Assembly (NCBI GenBank): GCA_003117195.1
Contig: BDSI01000006.1
Span: 877,501 to 941,500 of the forward strand
Reading direction: 5' to 3'
Origin: Eudorina sp. 2006-703-Eu-15
Lineage: Eukaryota > Chlorophyta > Chlorophyceae > Chlamydomonadales > Volvocaceae
DNA: 64,000 bases
Shown here in pieces: positions 53,456 through 63,971 of the stretch; the stretch's first letter is position 1; the number at the start of each line of letters is the position of its first letter. Below the pieces are notes generated by a model that was not told the DNA's origin, made no database searches, and worked only from the letters and a program-made list of their open reading frames with translations. A program made the translations under genes and the position numbers.

Positions 53456-54622
53456 ACCACCACCACACGGGTTCATTTTTTAAACACACACACCACCCCC
53501 GCCCACATGTCGAAGAACGCGAAGTGCTGCTGCAGCGACGTGAGGCTGCCCTCGGGGGGTGTCAGCGGGTGGCCCCCGGGGTGGAACTTGTCCGGGGTGG
53601 CGGTCAGCCGGGGCTCGCCTGCGGGTACACCGTAGGGGGCAGGGACCAGGGAGGGGGAGCGAGGGAGGGGGCAGGGACCAGGGAGGGGGAGCGAGGGAGG
53701 GGGCAGGTGTCAGCGTGTCACACAGGCAGCGTGCGCGTGCGCGACAGCGCCCCGGATGCTGTCCCGGGGCCCCCTCCCTCCCTCTCGCCCTCCCTCCCTC
53801 CCTCCCTCTCGCCCTCCCCGCCTATCACTGACCAGTGCCGCAGCCCCAAACCCCCCCTCCCGCGCTCCAAGTTCGCCCCCTGAAGAAGAGAACTTGACAC
53901 TCACATGCACTGCGCCAATCCCAGGTCGTTCTCCGACACTCCCCCACCCCAGGGTGTCTGCAGCCCGCTCTGACCGCCCACCCACCCACCCACCCATCCA
54001 GCACCCACCCACCACCCACCCACCCACCCACCCACCACCCACCCACCCACCACCCACCCACCCACCCACCACCCACCCACCCACCCACCCACCACCCACC
54101 CACCCACCACCACCCACCCACCCACCACCCACCCACCCACCACCCACCCACCCACCCACCCACCACCCACCCACCCACCCACCCACCCACCCATCCAGCA
54201 CCCACCCACCCACCCATCCAGCACCCACCCATCCAGCACCCACCCACCCACGCACCCACCCACCCACCCACCCACGCACCCACCCACCCACCCACCCACC
54301 CACCCACCCACCACCCACCCACCCACCACCCACCCACCCACCCACCCACCCACCCACCCACCCACCCACCCACCACCCACCCACCCACCCACCCACCCAC
54401 CCACCCACCCACCCACCACCCACCCACCACCCACCCACCCACCCACCCACCCACCACCCACCCACCCACCCACCCACCCACCCACCCACCCACCCACCCA
54501 CCCACCCACCCACCCACCCACCCACCCACCCACCCACCGGGCGCTTCCATGAAGTCCGGCAGGTGCCGAGGGGCGGGTCGCTCCTGGGTGAGCGGCGCCG
54601 CCGGAATCTCCGAAACCACCAT
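50717..54622 (-). CDS. Caleosin (lipid-droplet Ca2+-binding peroxygenase-family protein)
   Basis: Six exons close in phase: 54622-54538 (ATG), 53618-53507, 52643-52603, 52156-52000, 51754-51584 and 50906-50717 (TGA), 251 residues, the usual caleosin size. Caleosin landmarks are in order: APLTQERPAPRHLPDF; SLTSLQQHFAFFDIDKDGEI with a single EF-hand (D-I-D-K-D-G-E-I-T-L-G-E); a hydrophobic stretch with prolines (LPEPLNTLAAVPVALAVQLP) forming the proline-knot membrane hairpin; RVHVRNAHKVIHGSNSRAWD; NEGRFTPARFEAVLSKYDRD; and WLMTWALLRDATGVLRREEI with RGMYDGTAFY. The two His regions (QQHFAFFD, NAHKVIHG) that bind haem in plant caleosins are kept, so peroxygenase activity is possible. The coding frame can extend upstream of the ATG (see 54653-55604). 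Its introns carry donor-proximal tandem repeats and several dispersed repeats. Confidence 0.92.
50950..50975 (+). repeat. Intronic dispersed repeat family A, diverged copy
   Basis: In caleosin intron 50907-51583. On the gene strand ATGTCCAACAATGCCCAATA precedes the C-rich acceptor tract, like the reverse copies elsewhere. About five differences from the core. Confidence 0.4.
51911..51950 (-). repeat. Dispersed repeat family C, copy 4 (intronic)
   Basis: In caleosin intron 51755-51999, about 50 bases from the donor on the gene strand. It reads GGGGCGGTTTTGCGGTTTTG, then CCGTCTTGATTGACACAAAA. Confidence 0.55.
52268..52308 (+). repeat. Intronic dispersed repeat family A, copy 6 (reverse relative to gene, near acceptor)
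   Basis: GGGTATAGGAAATTGGTAGG on the plus strand, then TTTGCGCTGCTG. It lies in caleosin intron 52157-52602. On the gene strand it is the reverse form, about 110 bases from the acceptor. Confidence 0.75.
52311..52350 (+). repeat. Intronic dispersed repeat family B, diverged copy
   Basis: GGGGGCGGGGGAGAAAAACC, then AAAAGCAAACCCAGAACGGG, next to family A copy 6. The two families are adjacent here and at 27851-27967. Confidence 0.45.
52511..52602. repeat. CGACCCACAT tandem repeat starting at a splice donor
   Basis: About nine units of a 10-bp repeat. On the gene strand it reads GTGGGTCGACGTGGGTCGAT and so on. Its first GTGGGT is the 5' splice site of caleosin intron 52157-52602. Confidence 0.85.
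53364..53457. repeat. (CA)n microsatellite
   Basis: About 40 CA units, lying about 50 bases inside caleosin intron 52644-53506 from its donor. Confidence 0.95.
53461..53494 (-). repeat. Dispersed repeat family D, copy 4 (intronic)
   Basis: On the gene strand GTGTGTGTTTAAAAAATGAA followed by CCCGTGTGG, between the donor at 53506 and the (GT)n run. Confidence 0.5.
53977..54537. repeat. (CCCA)n array starting at a splice donor
   Basis: About 560 bases of CCCA tetramers with CACC and CATC variants. On the gene strand it is (GTGG)n and its first GTGGGT is the 5' splice site of caleosin intron 53619-54537. It fills 60% of that intron, keeps all minus frames open as Gly/Trp/Val repeats, and should form G-quadruplexes in RNA. 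Confidence 0.95.
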
Positions 54623-54652
54623 CGGCGGCGCCGGCGCCGCCAGGCTGCCCCC

Positions 54653-55604
54653 GTCACCCCGGCCGGCATCAGCACACTGCAGGCGGGGCCGTCCTGATCG
54701 CCCGCTGTGAACCGCGATGTGTCCAGACCGAATGCCTGCAGGGTCTGATCCACCAGCTCATCGCTGACACCGGCTTTCCGGCCCTCGCCGGGCGCAGCGA
54801 CGGCGGCGGCCGCCGCCCCTGCCCTTGTCCCTGCCGCCCCTGCCGCCGCTGCCGGCGGCAGGTGATGATCGCCCGCGTGTTGCTGCCGGTACTGCTCCCG
54901 CTGCTTGGCCTGGGATATCTTGGCGGACAGCAGACCGTAGTGCGGCTGGTGCCGCCGGTCGACGTCCGAGAGGGACGTGGCGGCGGCGGCGCTGGCGGCG
55001 GCGGCGCCCTCGTACGGCGACGCGCCCCACGGCGCGGCGCGCCCCGTGTCGGCGGCCGCGACGATGTCATCCATGCCGCCGCCGCCGCCGCCGCCGGCTA
55101 CACCTTCGGCGGTCGGGCTGGTGCCGCCGAAGGCAGCAGTGTCGGCGGTTGCGGCCTCGCCGCCGGTGAAGGCGTTGAGGGCGTGGGAGGAGAGCTTGCG
55201 GGGCGTGGAGGGTCCCGCGGAGACGGCGGTGGAGGAGGCGGGGGTGGTGCCGCCACTCTGGCTGCCGCGGCTGCGCCGGAAGGGGTTGGGGACCCGCACC
55301 ATGGGTGGCGGATCTGCGGCTGCGGCTGCGGCGGCGGCGGCTGCGGCGGCTGCGGCGGCGGCGGCGGCGGCGGCGGAGGAGGAGGAGGAGCCGGTGACGA
55401 GGTGGTTGCTGCTCCCGGGAGGGGCGTTGGATCTGGGACCGGGACGGGGACTGCGGGGGAGGGGGAGGCGCCGTGAAGGCGGCGTCGGGGGTTCAAATTC
55501 GGGATCCGCCCAAAAAACGGTCATTCCGATCGGCAGCGGTAAGAAGGCAGGAAAGTCGGGGGGTCTGCATTTGAAGGGCAGCAAGCCCTCAAAGCTGGAT
55601 GCCA
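54653..55604 (-). CDS. Coding-like Ala/Gly-rich segment directly upstream of caleosin
   Basis: An open minus-strand frame from a possible ATG at 55604 encodes MLASSFEGLLPFKCRPPDFP, then a poly-Ala run and ordered-looking segments: TPRKLSSHALNAFTGGEAAT, YGLLSAKISQAKQREQYRQQ and GVSDELVDQTLQAFGLDTSR. It reaches the caleosin start in another frame. One more G in the gene-strand G5 run (plus 54648-54652) would fuse PAGVTG to GSLAAPAPPMVVSEIP and so to caleosin. It is therefore either a disordered N-terminal extension of caleosin broken by a homopolymer error, or the end of a separate gene whose last exon I cannot see. No domain is recognised. Confidence 0.45.
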
Positions 55605-57764
55605 ACATGCCAATCAAGGACGGTTGTTGCCAGTGCCGCTGAACATGGAGGACGCGGGACGGACAGGTGGGCAGGTGATGCCCGCCGAAAAAGGCGTCCG
55701 AGCGAGCGAGCGTCTGAGCGCTGTTTGAAAGCGCCCCCGCCGTCGTCGCGGAGGACGGCGCAGGGGGGGGGCCACGAGGGTGCGGCTGGCGGGCCCCCTT
55801 GTTATCAACAAACGATGTTACCGTGGCCCCCATATGGGTTCCAGGTCCCCAGTGACTCGGCGGAGGGTGCGCGGTGTGACGCAACCTCACGGCGTTCCGG
55901 CAATATATAAAATGACAAACGGCGACCTCCGCGCTGCCCCAGCCCATCTCGCGGTGCACTGGCGGGCTGGCGATACCGTGAAAGGTTTTGACTTTCGGCC
56001 TTGACACCGCAAGTTGAGCCCTGCTGCCCCTTCGCTCGCAGGGCATCAGTGCGCAAGGCACACAACATGCGGTCGCTGTCACCATGCAGCGCTTCCAGCG
56101 GCGCAGTAATACCCGAACGCACCCGTAGCCTTTGGACCCTGTTAAACCAGCCTCCGTTCGCGGCGAAAGAGAGGATGTCGAGACCAGGAGTCAGGCGGCT
56201 TCCTGACCTCAGCTGTCAGGGCCTAACAGCAGCTCTGGTGAGGGCGCCCAAGGCCTTACTAGCTCTGCGCGATCCCGGAATACTCGCGAGTAATCTTAAA
56301 AGCGGGGTGGCAGGACTGAGTCACAGCAAACTGTGGTAGCAAATTCGAAACTCGGTGCGCGGCTCCTGGCCTCAAGAGTTGTCAGAGAACTTGCGCCCTG
56401 ATTTCGTCTTTGTATTACAGCAGGAAGAGGACCCAAGATGTGATGATTTGGAGGGCCCGGGCGCGTGGACGGGAATGTGCCGCATTTGCGAATTTCCGTG
56501 TCCGAGGCCGCCGTGACGCAATACGCCCATCGGCCTCCGCCATCCTCCCGCAACACAGAAAAACATCGAAACGGCCTTTTAGATACATCGAAGAGTCTTC
56601 AGAGATGGTCTAATCTCTAATTGTCCACCGAGCGTCGTCGTTTCGCGGATCGCGGATCGCGCCGCAAGGCCTCCACTACCCGAGGGAGCTCTGCCCTGCA
56701 GGGTCCTGCCCGCCGAACGGCTCGCGACGAGCATCTCACTTCTCACACTTCACCTTACACCTGGCAGAACCGCTATACCGTACACAAACTCTAAACATCG
56801 AATCGTGTATGATGGCAAGGAAACCTCAATTCCCGAACATAAAAGAGGTGCAGCGCCTCAAAGGACCATCCGCAGACCACAACCCACCACCCACGCCAGC
56901 GCCGCACAACGAGGTCCCTCCTGGACCGAACCCAACCCCCCCATCCTGCCGTCCGGTATCTTTCAGCAGCAAATGCCAGCGATTGCACAATGGAAGAGTA
57001 ACGAAGAGCAGCGGCGCCGCTGCTGCTGCGCGGCGGCGTCACCGCCCCATGACGACAGGACACCGCCACCACCCACACGACCCCCGGCACCTCGGTAGGC
57101 CGCGGCACCCACCGCTCTCCCCCCTCCCCCCCCGCAGGACGCAGTGCCCCGCCTAGGAACGAGTCCCGCGCAGCTTCTGACCCCCACCCCACTCTCGCTC
57201 CGCACACTATGCTGTGATGTGCCTGCCGCATGCGCGTATGCGGTTCCCAGGTAACGATGCACCCGGGCAGGGAGGGCATCCGTCCGCAGGCTTCGTTGGG
57301 CAAGCCCTGCGGCCCTCCTCCCAGCATGGCATATGTGTTGGCGCAAGGGCGTTGGAAATACCTTTACGGTGGAAGTAGAGGGGAACTTTCCACTTCTTCA
57401 GCCCCGCACCCCGGGTCCCCTGGACCAGCAGCAGTCGTAGCAGTAGCAACGCAGCCGGCAAAGCAACAGCTACTATCGTAAGAGCGGCACGCAAGCCGGG
57501 ACAGACCAGCAAGAACCAGCCAACTGCAAGTCGATCAACTCTAGGGATCTGAACTCGCGCAGCGGCAGCAGGCGCAGCGGCAGCGAGCAAGACAAACACA
57601 CACAGAAACACACACACTCACACACACACACACTCACACAACTCCCTTTCTCGCGCCGCAATTCTCGATTTTAGCACACATGCACACACAGCAGCCTGCC
57701 ACTTCACGCCTGAAGCCGCCACGGCAGCAGTAGCAGCAGCGCCGCCACGGCAGTAGCGATGCAG

Positions 57765-57802
<38 letters not shown>
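57765..57802. repeat. (AGC)n microsatellite
   Basis: Twelve AGC trinucleotides in sequence about 220 bases past the VPS35 stop codon. Confidence 0.9.
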
Positions 57803-57804
<2 letters not shown>

Positions 57805-57943
57805 CATCCTACCACCGCACTCAACGACAGATACGGCACCACAACGTAATCCATATGTGTGCAAGGCCGGAAACACCATGCGCGGCCTGCAGCCAGATGC
57901 AGCTCAGATGCACCACTGCCTATATGTCCCGGCGGCTGAGTGG

Positions 57944-57956
57944 CCCTAAACCCTAA
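57944..57956 (+). repeat. Short telomere-type motif
   Basis: CCCTAAACCCTAA, almost two units of the TTTAGGG repeat on the minus strand. Short enough to be chance. Confidence 0.4.
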
Positions 57957-58024
57957 TGGATCTTGATGGGTCAAACTCAGCCCCTCCTCTGGGGGCGGGG
58001 GGGGGCCTCTCGGCTGCTGCCGCC

Positions 58025-61000
58025 TCACGCCGCCGCCGCCGCCGGCAGCTTCAACTTGCCGTACCGCTCCTTGCCGTGCGGCTGCGCAGCGCTTGCGGTG
58101 ATGTACGACAGGGTGGACTGCCAGCGTCGCGCCGTGGCCGCGTCGGGCTGCACCCCCGCGGCCAGGTCCGACTGCACCTTATCAATAAGGTCCTGGACCT
58201 GCGGCCGCAGGTAAGTTTAAAAACACACACACACAGGAGAGTGCTTCGGCGGTATGTCCGTAAGCGCTGGGTTCGCAGCCCTTGGCCAGTGCCAGGCCCC
58301 GTCAGATGTGAACAACACACGGACGCGGTCTTCGACGGTCGCTCGCGGATGCGACATCCGGCGGCTGGTCTGCAATTACCGTATCCGCTACGTCGCCGTC
58401 ACCGCGCACTCCAATCCCGGTTGCCGGTAATTCGGGTTCCGGGTGTCACCTCTACTTCCGTCGCCTGTGTCCCCGGACAAACGGCAAACACAAGTGATGG
58501 GAGCCCCCCTCCTTCCCCAATTTCCTACACCCCCTCCTTTCCTCTGAACGCGCCTCCCGGCCTCCTTTCCTACACCCCCAGCCCCCTCACCAGCGCCTCG
58601 TCCACTCCGGGGACCTCCGCGTCCCACAGCCTCATCATGGTGTCCAGCACCTCCAGGTAGGCCCCCAGGTAGGCGGCGTCCCGCACCCGGGCGGTGGCCA
58701 CGTACTGGGCCTTGGACTGGGCGGCCACCCGGGCGGCCCGCTGCAGCACCGCCAGGACCTGGGGTGGGGTGGGGTACAGCGCGGAGAGGGGCCGGGGAGG
58801 GGGTTGACTGGTGAGGCATGGCGGGTGTTCAGGGCATTGCGGGGTAGACTCATGCCAGAAGAGCGGAGGTATTTTCAGACCCGTACTTAGTGCGCCGACC
58901 GCCAGGGCACAGAGAGGGGGCCGCCCCCTCGAGCCATGTGGGCCCTTTGCCAAGCTAGTGGCGCCGCCGGCCGAATGTTCGGCAGCAGCACCAGCGCCAG
59001 CAGCAGCAGCAGCAGCACCACCACCACCACCAGCAGCAGCAGCACCACCACCACCACCACCACCAGCAGCACCAGCAGCAGCAGCACCAGCAGCAGCAGC
59101 AGGCACCGGGTCCAAGTCGGGTGCCCCTCACCTTCTGTCCGTCACGCACGGGAGGATACCCGCCCGCGGGCGGCTCGCCGGCCCCGCCCTGACCCTCCTC
59201 CGCCGCAGCCGTCGTCGTCGCCGCTGCGCCGCCGTCGCCCGCGTCCGCCTTGCCGCCGTCCGCGACCCCCGGCGCCGCGCCGGCCGCGCCACCCGCCGGC
59301 GCCAGCGGCTGCCACCACAGGAACGCCGCCGCGCACAGCGCCCGGCACTGCTCCCGGCGGGTCAGCAGCCGCATGCAGCCCGACGTGACGGCGGAGGTGA
59401 GGCTGTCCCGGTGCTCGGGACCGAACACGCGGCAGCGCTGCAGGTAGCCGATGATGTCGTACAGTGCCGCGGCGCGGCTGCGCTGGTCGGGCAGGGCCTC
59501 GTCGTACAACGTGATGGCCTGCGCGACGCAGGCGGGTCGGGCGGGTCGGGCGGGCGCCGCGGGGCGTTGCATGGGCCCTTTCCCACAGGTCGTGGTTGGG
59601 GGTCAGCCCCGATATACCAACCAACAACTACCTCACCCGCCGAGCTAACGAAACACCCGTGCGGCCGCCGACCCTGATTCATAGGTCCAAACTGTGAGAC
59701 AACCGATATCCTACAAGTTTGGATCTGAGAATTAAGGTGGGGCGGCCGCGCGGCACGTTGCAAACAGTCAAGGCCGGTGGGCTGAAGCCCTTAAGAGTGG
59801 GTGTGTCCGAGGGAGCTGGTTCAACTGGGCCGATTGGGGCGGACGCCTGCCCCCGTCCAGCATGCTAGCAGGCGGCCTGTCTGCCTAGGCTGCGGCAACA
59901 GAACCAGCAGCCACACAGCCGCCATCCTTCCTATGGGAGCATGGGGGGTCACCCCACAGCGCTCCGCTGCCTGCCGCTCTGCCGTACCTCCTCAAAGAAG
60001 GTGTACGACAGCAGCTCCAGCCGGGCCTCCTCACTGGCCACGAAGCCGCACGCCAGCAGCAGCCGCGTCGCAATGACCGGCTGGCCCGCGGGTCCGCCGT
60101 ACAGCGGCCCAATGGCGGCGAGCAGGAACTGAAGCAGCTCCTCGCACGTCACCTGCACGGCGGGACAGCGCGGCGCGTGTGTGTGCGTGTACATGTCGGG
60201 CGGAGCGCGATGCGCAAAACGGGGGAATGCGGGGGGATGGGACTCAGGGGGTAGGGCCCAAGGGGACTAGGGCCCTAGGGAGCTACGCCAGGGAGGGAGG
60301 AGGGGTGAGGATGAGGGGGTGCGGGCCCTGGCGATGCGACAGGGCTTGACACTGGTTCTCTTCTTCTCTAGTACGAGCAAGCCTCTCCCCGTAGACGGCA
60401 CGTTCAGATTTGAGATGGGCAGCGATTCAACATTGCACACCTATGCGCTCGAGCCCCCACACGATGCCCGACGTCCTCCCCGCTCCAAAAGAGGTACCAC
60501 CGTATGGCAGGACGGGGCCTCCGAAACCTCACCTTTGGCGTTGCGGTCGCCGGCGCCTCGACCGGTGCCTCCACCGCCGCCGGCGCCTCTGCCGCCTCCT
60601 CGCCGCCCTCCTTCGCATCGGCGCCCTCCTCCGGTTTCGCCGCATCCGCGCCGCTGCCCGCCTCTTTCGCCCCCTCCTCCCCATCCTCCGCCTTCTTTTC
60701 CTCCCCTCCCTCTTTCTTGGCCTCCGCCGCTCCCTCCACCGCTGCCGCGTCTGCCGCCGCCGCGGCGCCCGCGGCCGCCACCGCCACCGCCGGCCGCGCC
60801 AGCCTGCGGTGCAGCTCCAGTCCGCAGAAGACGAGGGCGGGCAGGGTGGTCTTCAGGCGGCGCGGGCCCCCCAGCAGCAGCTGCTGTTGGACAGTGCGCA
60901 GGATGGCGAAGTGCGTGTCGGGATCGGGGGAGCGCAGGTGGTGGAGCAGCCGGGCCACCAGCACCTGCTCCTCGTCCAGGTCCTGGTCGGTCGGGAGTAC

Positions 61001-61777
61001 GGCAGTACGGCAATGAGTACGGCAACGAGGAGGGCGGCGTCAGCAAGTTTAAAAGCTGTTCACGTCACGTCAGCGTAGTAGAAGCCCCGGACACATGGTG
61101 GTGGGGGTGGAACGAGGAGCCAAGAGACGAGGAGGGCGGCGGACGATTTTGACAAGAGGGGGAAAAGGGTGATCGGCGCGAGGTCCGATGGGTTCGGTAC
61201 ACGCAACACGCGCGATCCATAACGTGGCAGTGCGGTACCGCGCAGCACACCGTACAGTACGGCAAGTACGGCAACAAGCTCACATCTTCCCGGCGGTCGC
61301 GTACTGACGCGACGCCAGGTGCGAGGCGCGGTCCCAGTCAGACGTGACGTGACGTGACGTGACGTGGGCATCGGCATCCCAGCACCGGCGGCAATGCCAG
61401 ACCTCGTGTCAGACCTACGCCGTACGAGCCTACACACGCCGTGACGAGCCGTCACGAGCCCACTGAGGCCCGCTCCCACGCGACCCGACCGTAAGCCTAT
61501 CGCCACCCGGCACCCCGCGCCGCATCCCCCCCACCCTATCCTTCGCCGCCCCGAACCCAACCCACCACTCCCATCCACCCACCTCATCGTCCAGGTCCGC
61601 CGCCCCGCCCGCCTCCCCCGGGCTGTCCGGGTCCGCCACCAGCGGCGATATGAACCGGAACAGACTGGACACCTTGTCCACGGAGGAGATCAGGGTCAAA
61701 CCGCCGCCGCCGCCATCAGCGCTGCTGCTGCTGCCGCCGTTGGTGCCCTTGCCGGGGGCGGGGTTCGTGTCCAGGAC
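58025..61777 (-). CDS. VPS35: Retromer core subunit VPS35, C-terminal half (5' partial)
   Basis: Six phase-0 exons: 61777-61583, 60982-60533, 60152-59988, 59518-59132, 58758-58591 and 58198-58025 (TGA), 512 residues. VPS35 alpha-solenoid landmarks appear in order: SVDKVSSLFRFISPLVADPD; DLDEEQVLVARLLHHLRSPD; TVQQQLLLGGPRRLKTTLPA and LVFCGLELHRRLA; CEELLQFLLAAIGPLYGG; EEARLELLSYTFFEE; AITLYDEALPDQRSRAAALY; RCRVFGPEHRDSLTSAVTSG with LLTRREQCRALCAAAFLWW; and a final LIDKV helix with KERYGKLKLP. VPS35 is the scaffold that binds VPS26 and VPS29 and sorts cargo from endosomes to the Golgi. Two low-complexity inserts (a Lys/Glu/Ala-rich end of exon 60982-60533 and an Ala/Gly/Asp stretch in exon 59518-59132) are additions typical of this genome. 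The N-terminal half, with the PRLYLM/VPS26 site, is not in the window. Confidence 0.93.
58513..58534 (-). repeat. Intronic dispersed repeat family A, short copy (forward relative to gene, near donor)
   Basis: In VPS35 intron 58199-58590, about 60 bases from the donor. On the gene strand GGGTGTAGGAAATTGGGGAA. Orientation relative to the donor matches copies 2 and 4. Confidence 0.5.
58979..59104. repeat. CAG/CAC trinucleotide array in a VPS35 intron
   Basis: Mixed CAG and CAC triplets, directly downstream of the donor at 59131 on the gene strand. Confidence 0.85.
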
Positions 61778-62261
61778 CTGGGGCAGTGAGGGCCATGCGC
61801 CCGGACGAGGGGGCATATGAGGGCGTGCGGAGGTGAAGCTGCGGACACATGATGGGGTGCGCGCGCGTATGACGGTATGAGCGGGCAGGTCAGGTGCTCA
61901 GGTCAAGGGGGCAGGTCAAGAGGTGAGAGCCCAGCAGTAAATGAGTGAAACCCAGGCACGTGCTAGGGCCCCCCGCTGGTGCGCGTCGTGTCCTCATGCC
62001 CCGTATTGGGCGCGACGGGAAAGCTTCGTCGATCACCCACGGGGGCTTATTTGTGCCCGTGGCAATCCTGCCGTTCCTGCCTGTGTACACACACTCACAC
62101 CACATATTCATACATTCACTATAGTCACCGTAGCTGCGACCGTGAAACGGTCGCGTAGCGGAGGTCTTACGACCAGCCGCGCGTCCGTCTGTCCGTCCGT
62201 CCGTCCGGAAAAAACGCGTAACATGCATCTTTCGCGTGGTTTCGGAGCTCGGGTTTCTTCG
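61778..62261. other. VPS35 upstream intron, unannotated part
   Basis: Begins (gene strand) with the acceptor of exon 61777. No exon for the preceding part of VPS35 is visible. CCGT tetramers occur at 62190-62206. Confidence 0.5.
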
Positions 62262-62340
62262 GTTTCGCGCTAGGTCGGGTGATCGAGGCGCGTAACCGGG
62301 AGGCCGACCCGGGTTCGAATCCCGTCGCCGGCTTTTTTGT
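62262..62340 (+). mobile_element. tRNA-related SINE head
   Basis: GGCCGACCC GGGTTCGAATCCCG holds an exact pol III B box (GGTTCGAATCC) in a T-arm-like context. A D-arm-like GGTCGGGTGATCGAGGCG lies 30-40 bases upstream, in A-box position, and a TTTTTT run follows at 62334. The acceptor stem does not close (no partner for CGCCGGC), so this is not a functional tRNA. A tRNA-derived SINE whose 3' tail is the tandem repeat that follows fits best. Confidence 0.6.
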
Positions 62341-62352
62341 CTTGATTTTTTT

Positions 62353-62722
62353 TCGCATCGCATCGCATCGCATCGCGCATCGCATCGCACCGCACCGCAC
62401 CGCACCGCACCGCACCGCACCGCACCGCACCGCACCGCACCGCACCGCACCGCACCGCACCGCACCGCACCGCACCGCACCGCACCGCACCGCACCGCAC
62501 CGCACCGCACCGCACCGCACCGCACCGCACCGCACCGCACCGCACCGCACCGCCCCACCGCACCGCACCGCACCGCACCGCACCGCACCGCACCGCACCG
62601 CACCGCACCGCACCGCCACCGCACCGCACCGCACCGCACCGCACCGCACCGCACCGCACCGCACCGCACCGCCCCCCGCACCGCACCGCACCGCACCGCA
62701 CCGCACCGCACCGCACCGCACC
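62353..62722. repeat. (CATCG)n then (CACCG)n pentanucleotide array
   Basis: A few CATCG units followed by about 65 CACCG units with only three small interruptions. It starts 15 bases after the T run of the SINE-like head. Confidence 0.95.
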
Positions 62723-63971
62723 GGCACGGCAAGGCACACGGCACGGCACGACACATGGCACGGCAAGGCACACGGCACAGCATGGCAGACGTCACAACAC
62801 ACAGCACGACACAACACACAACACGGCAAGACACACGGCACAGCATGGCACACGGCATGACACGGCAGACAGCACGGCATGGCACGGCACATGGCACGGC
62901 ACGGCACGGCAGACGAAACAGCATGGCAGAGGGCACGGCACGGCAGACGGCACGGCCGGCATGGTACACGGCACGGCATGGCAGACGGCACGGCACGGCA
63001 GACAGCAGACGGCACTGCATGGCGGACGGCATGGCATGGCAGACGGCACGGCAGCGCAAGGCAAGGCATGTCACGGCACGGCAGACGGCACGGCAGACAG
63101 CACGGCACGACGGCACAGCAGACGGTACGGCATGGCATACGGCATGGCAGACAGTGGACGACACTGCATGACATACAGCATGGCATGGCAAGGCACACGG
63201 CACGGCACAGTGGAGGGCACGGCAAAGCACCGCACCGCGTTGCGCCGAGCATGACACATGGCACGGCAAGGCACGCAGCACAGCATGGCAGACGGCACGA
63301 CACACGGCACAGCAAGGCACACGGCACGGCAAAACACACAGCATGCCGTTTGCGTTGTGACGGCACGGCAGACGCCACGACAAGCAAGACGGCACGGCAA
63401 GGCACACGGCACGGCACAGCATGTGGCACGGCAAGGCAGACGGCACAGCACGGCCAACGGCACGACACGGCAGACTGCACGGCACGGCAGACGGTATGGC
63501 ACAGCCAACGGCACGGCACAGCAGACGGAACAGCATGGCAGACGGATAGGCAAGGCACACGGCACGGCACAGCAGATGTCGCGGCAAGGCAGACAGCATG
63601 GCACGGCAGAATGCACGGCAGAATGCACGGCACGGCAGACGGCACAGTATGGCACGGCAATCTGCACATCAGACGGCACGGCAGACGGTGCGGCACGGCA
63701 TGGCAGACAGCAGATGGCACTGAATGACATACGGCATGGCATGGCATGGCACGGCACACGGCACAGCACGGCAGACGGCACGGCATGGCACACGGCACGG
63801 CATGGCACACTGCATGGCACAGCAGACGGCACGGCAAGGCGGACGGTATCGCACAGCCAACGGCACGACACGACAGACGGCACGGCACGGCAGACGGCAC
63901 GGCAGACGGCATGGCACGGCAGACGCCACGGCAAGCAAGACGGCACGGCAAGGCGCACGGCACGGCACGCC
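62723..63971. repeat. Degenerate CACGGCA satellite
   Basis: About 1.25 kb of short diverged units of the type CACGGCA, CATGGCA and GACGGCA. The long Ala/Cys/Val-rich (minus) and Thr/Arg/His-rich (plus) open frames across it are by-products of a repeat that lacks stop codons. Confidence 0.9.

Larger units (their letters stand above)
55605..58024. other. Intergenic stretch downstream of VPS35
   Basis: No gene recognised. It probably holds the VPS35 3' UTR. It contains AGC repeats (57765-57802), CA runs (57596-57640) and two telomere-type units (57944-57956). A hydrophobic minus-strand open frame at 57207-57617 shows no known motif. Confidence 0.45.

Noticed and set aside
55488..55510. Pol III B-box-like GGTTCAAATTC
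   Set aside because: No A box, no closing stem and no T run nearby.
53710..56085. A 791-codon minus-strand open frame taken as one protein
   Set aside because: About 190 of its codons are Gly/Trp/Val repeats from the (CCCA)n array, which lies in a caleosin intron. Only the upstream part (54653-55604) looks coding.
57207..57617. Hydrophobic minus-strand open frame, possible membrane protein
   Set aside because: The hydrophobic part translates CAG/AGC-rich sequence; no start context, splice partners or family seen.
62262..62340. A functional tRNA gene
   Set aside because: The B box and T-loop are good but the acceptor stem has no 5' partner and the T-stem has a mismatch. A SINE head fits better.
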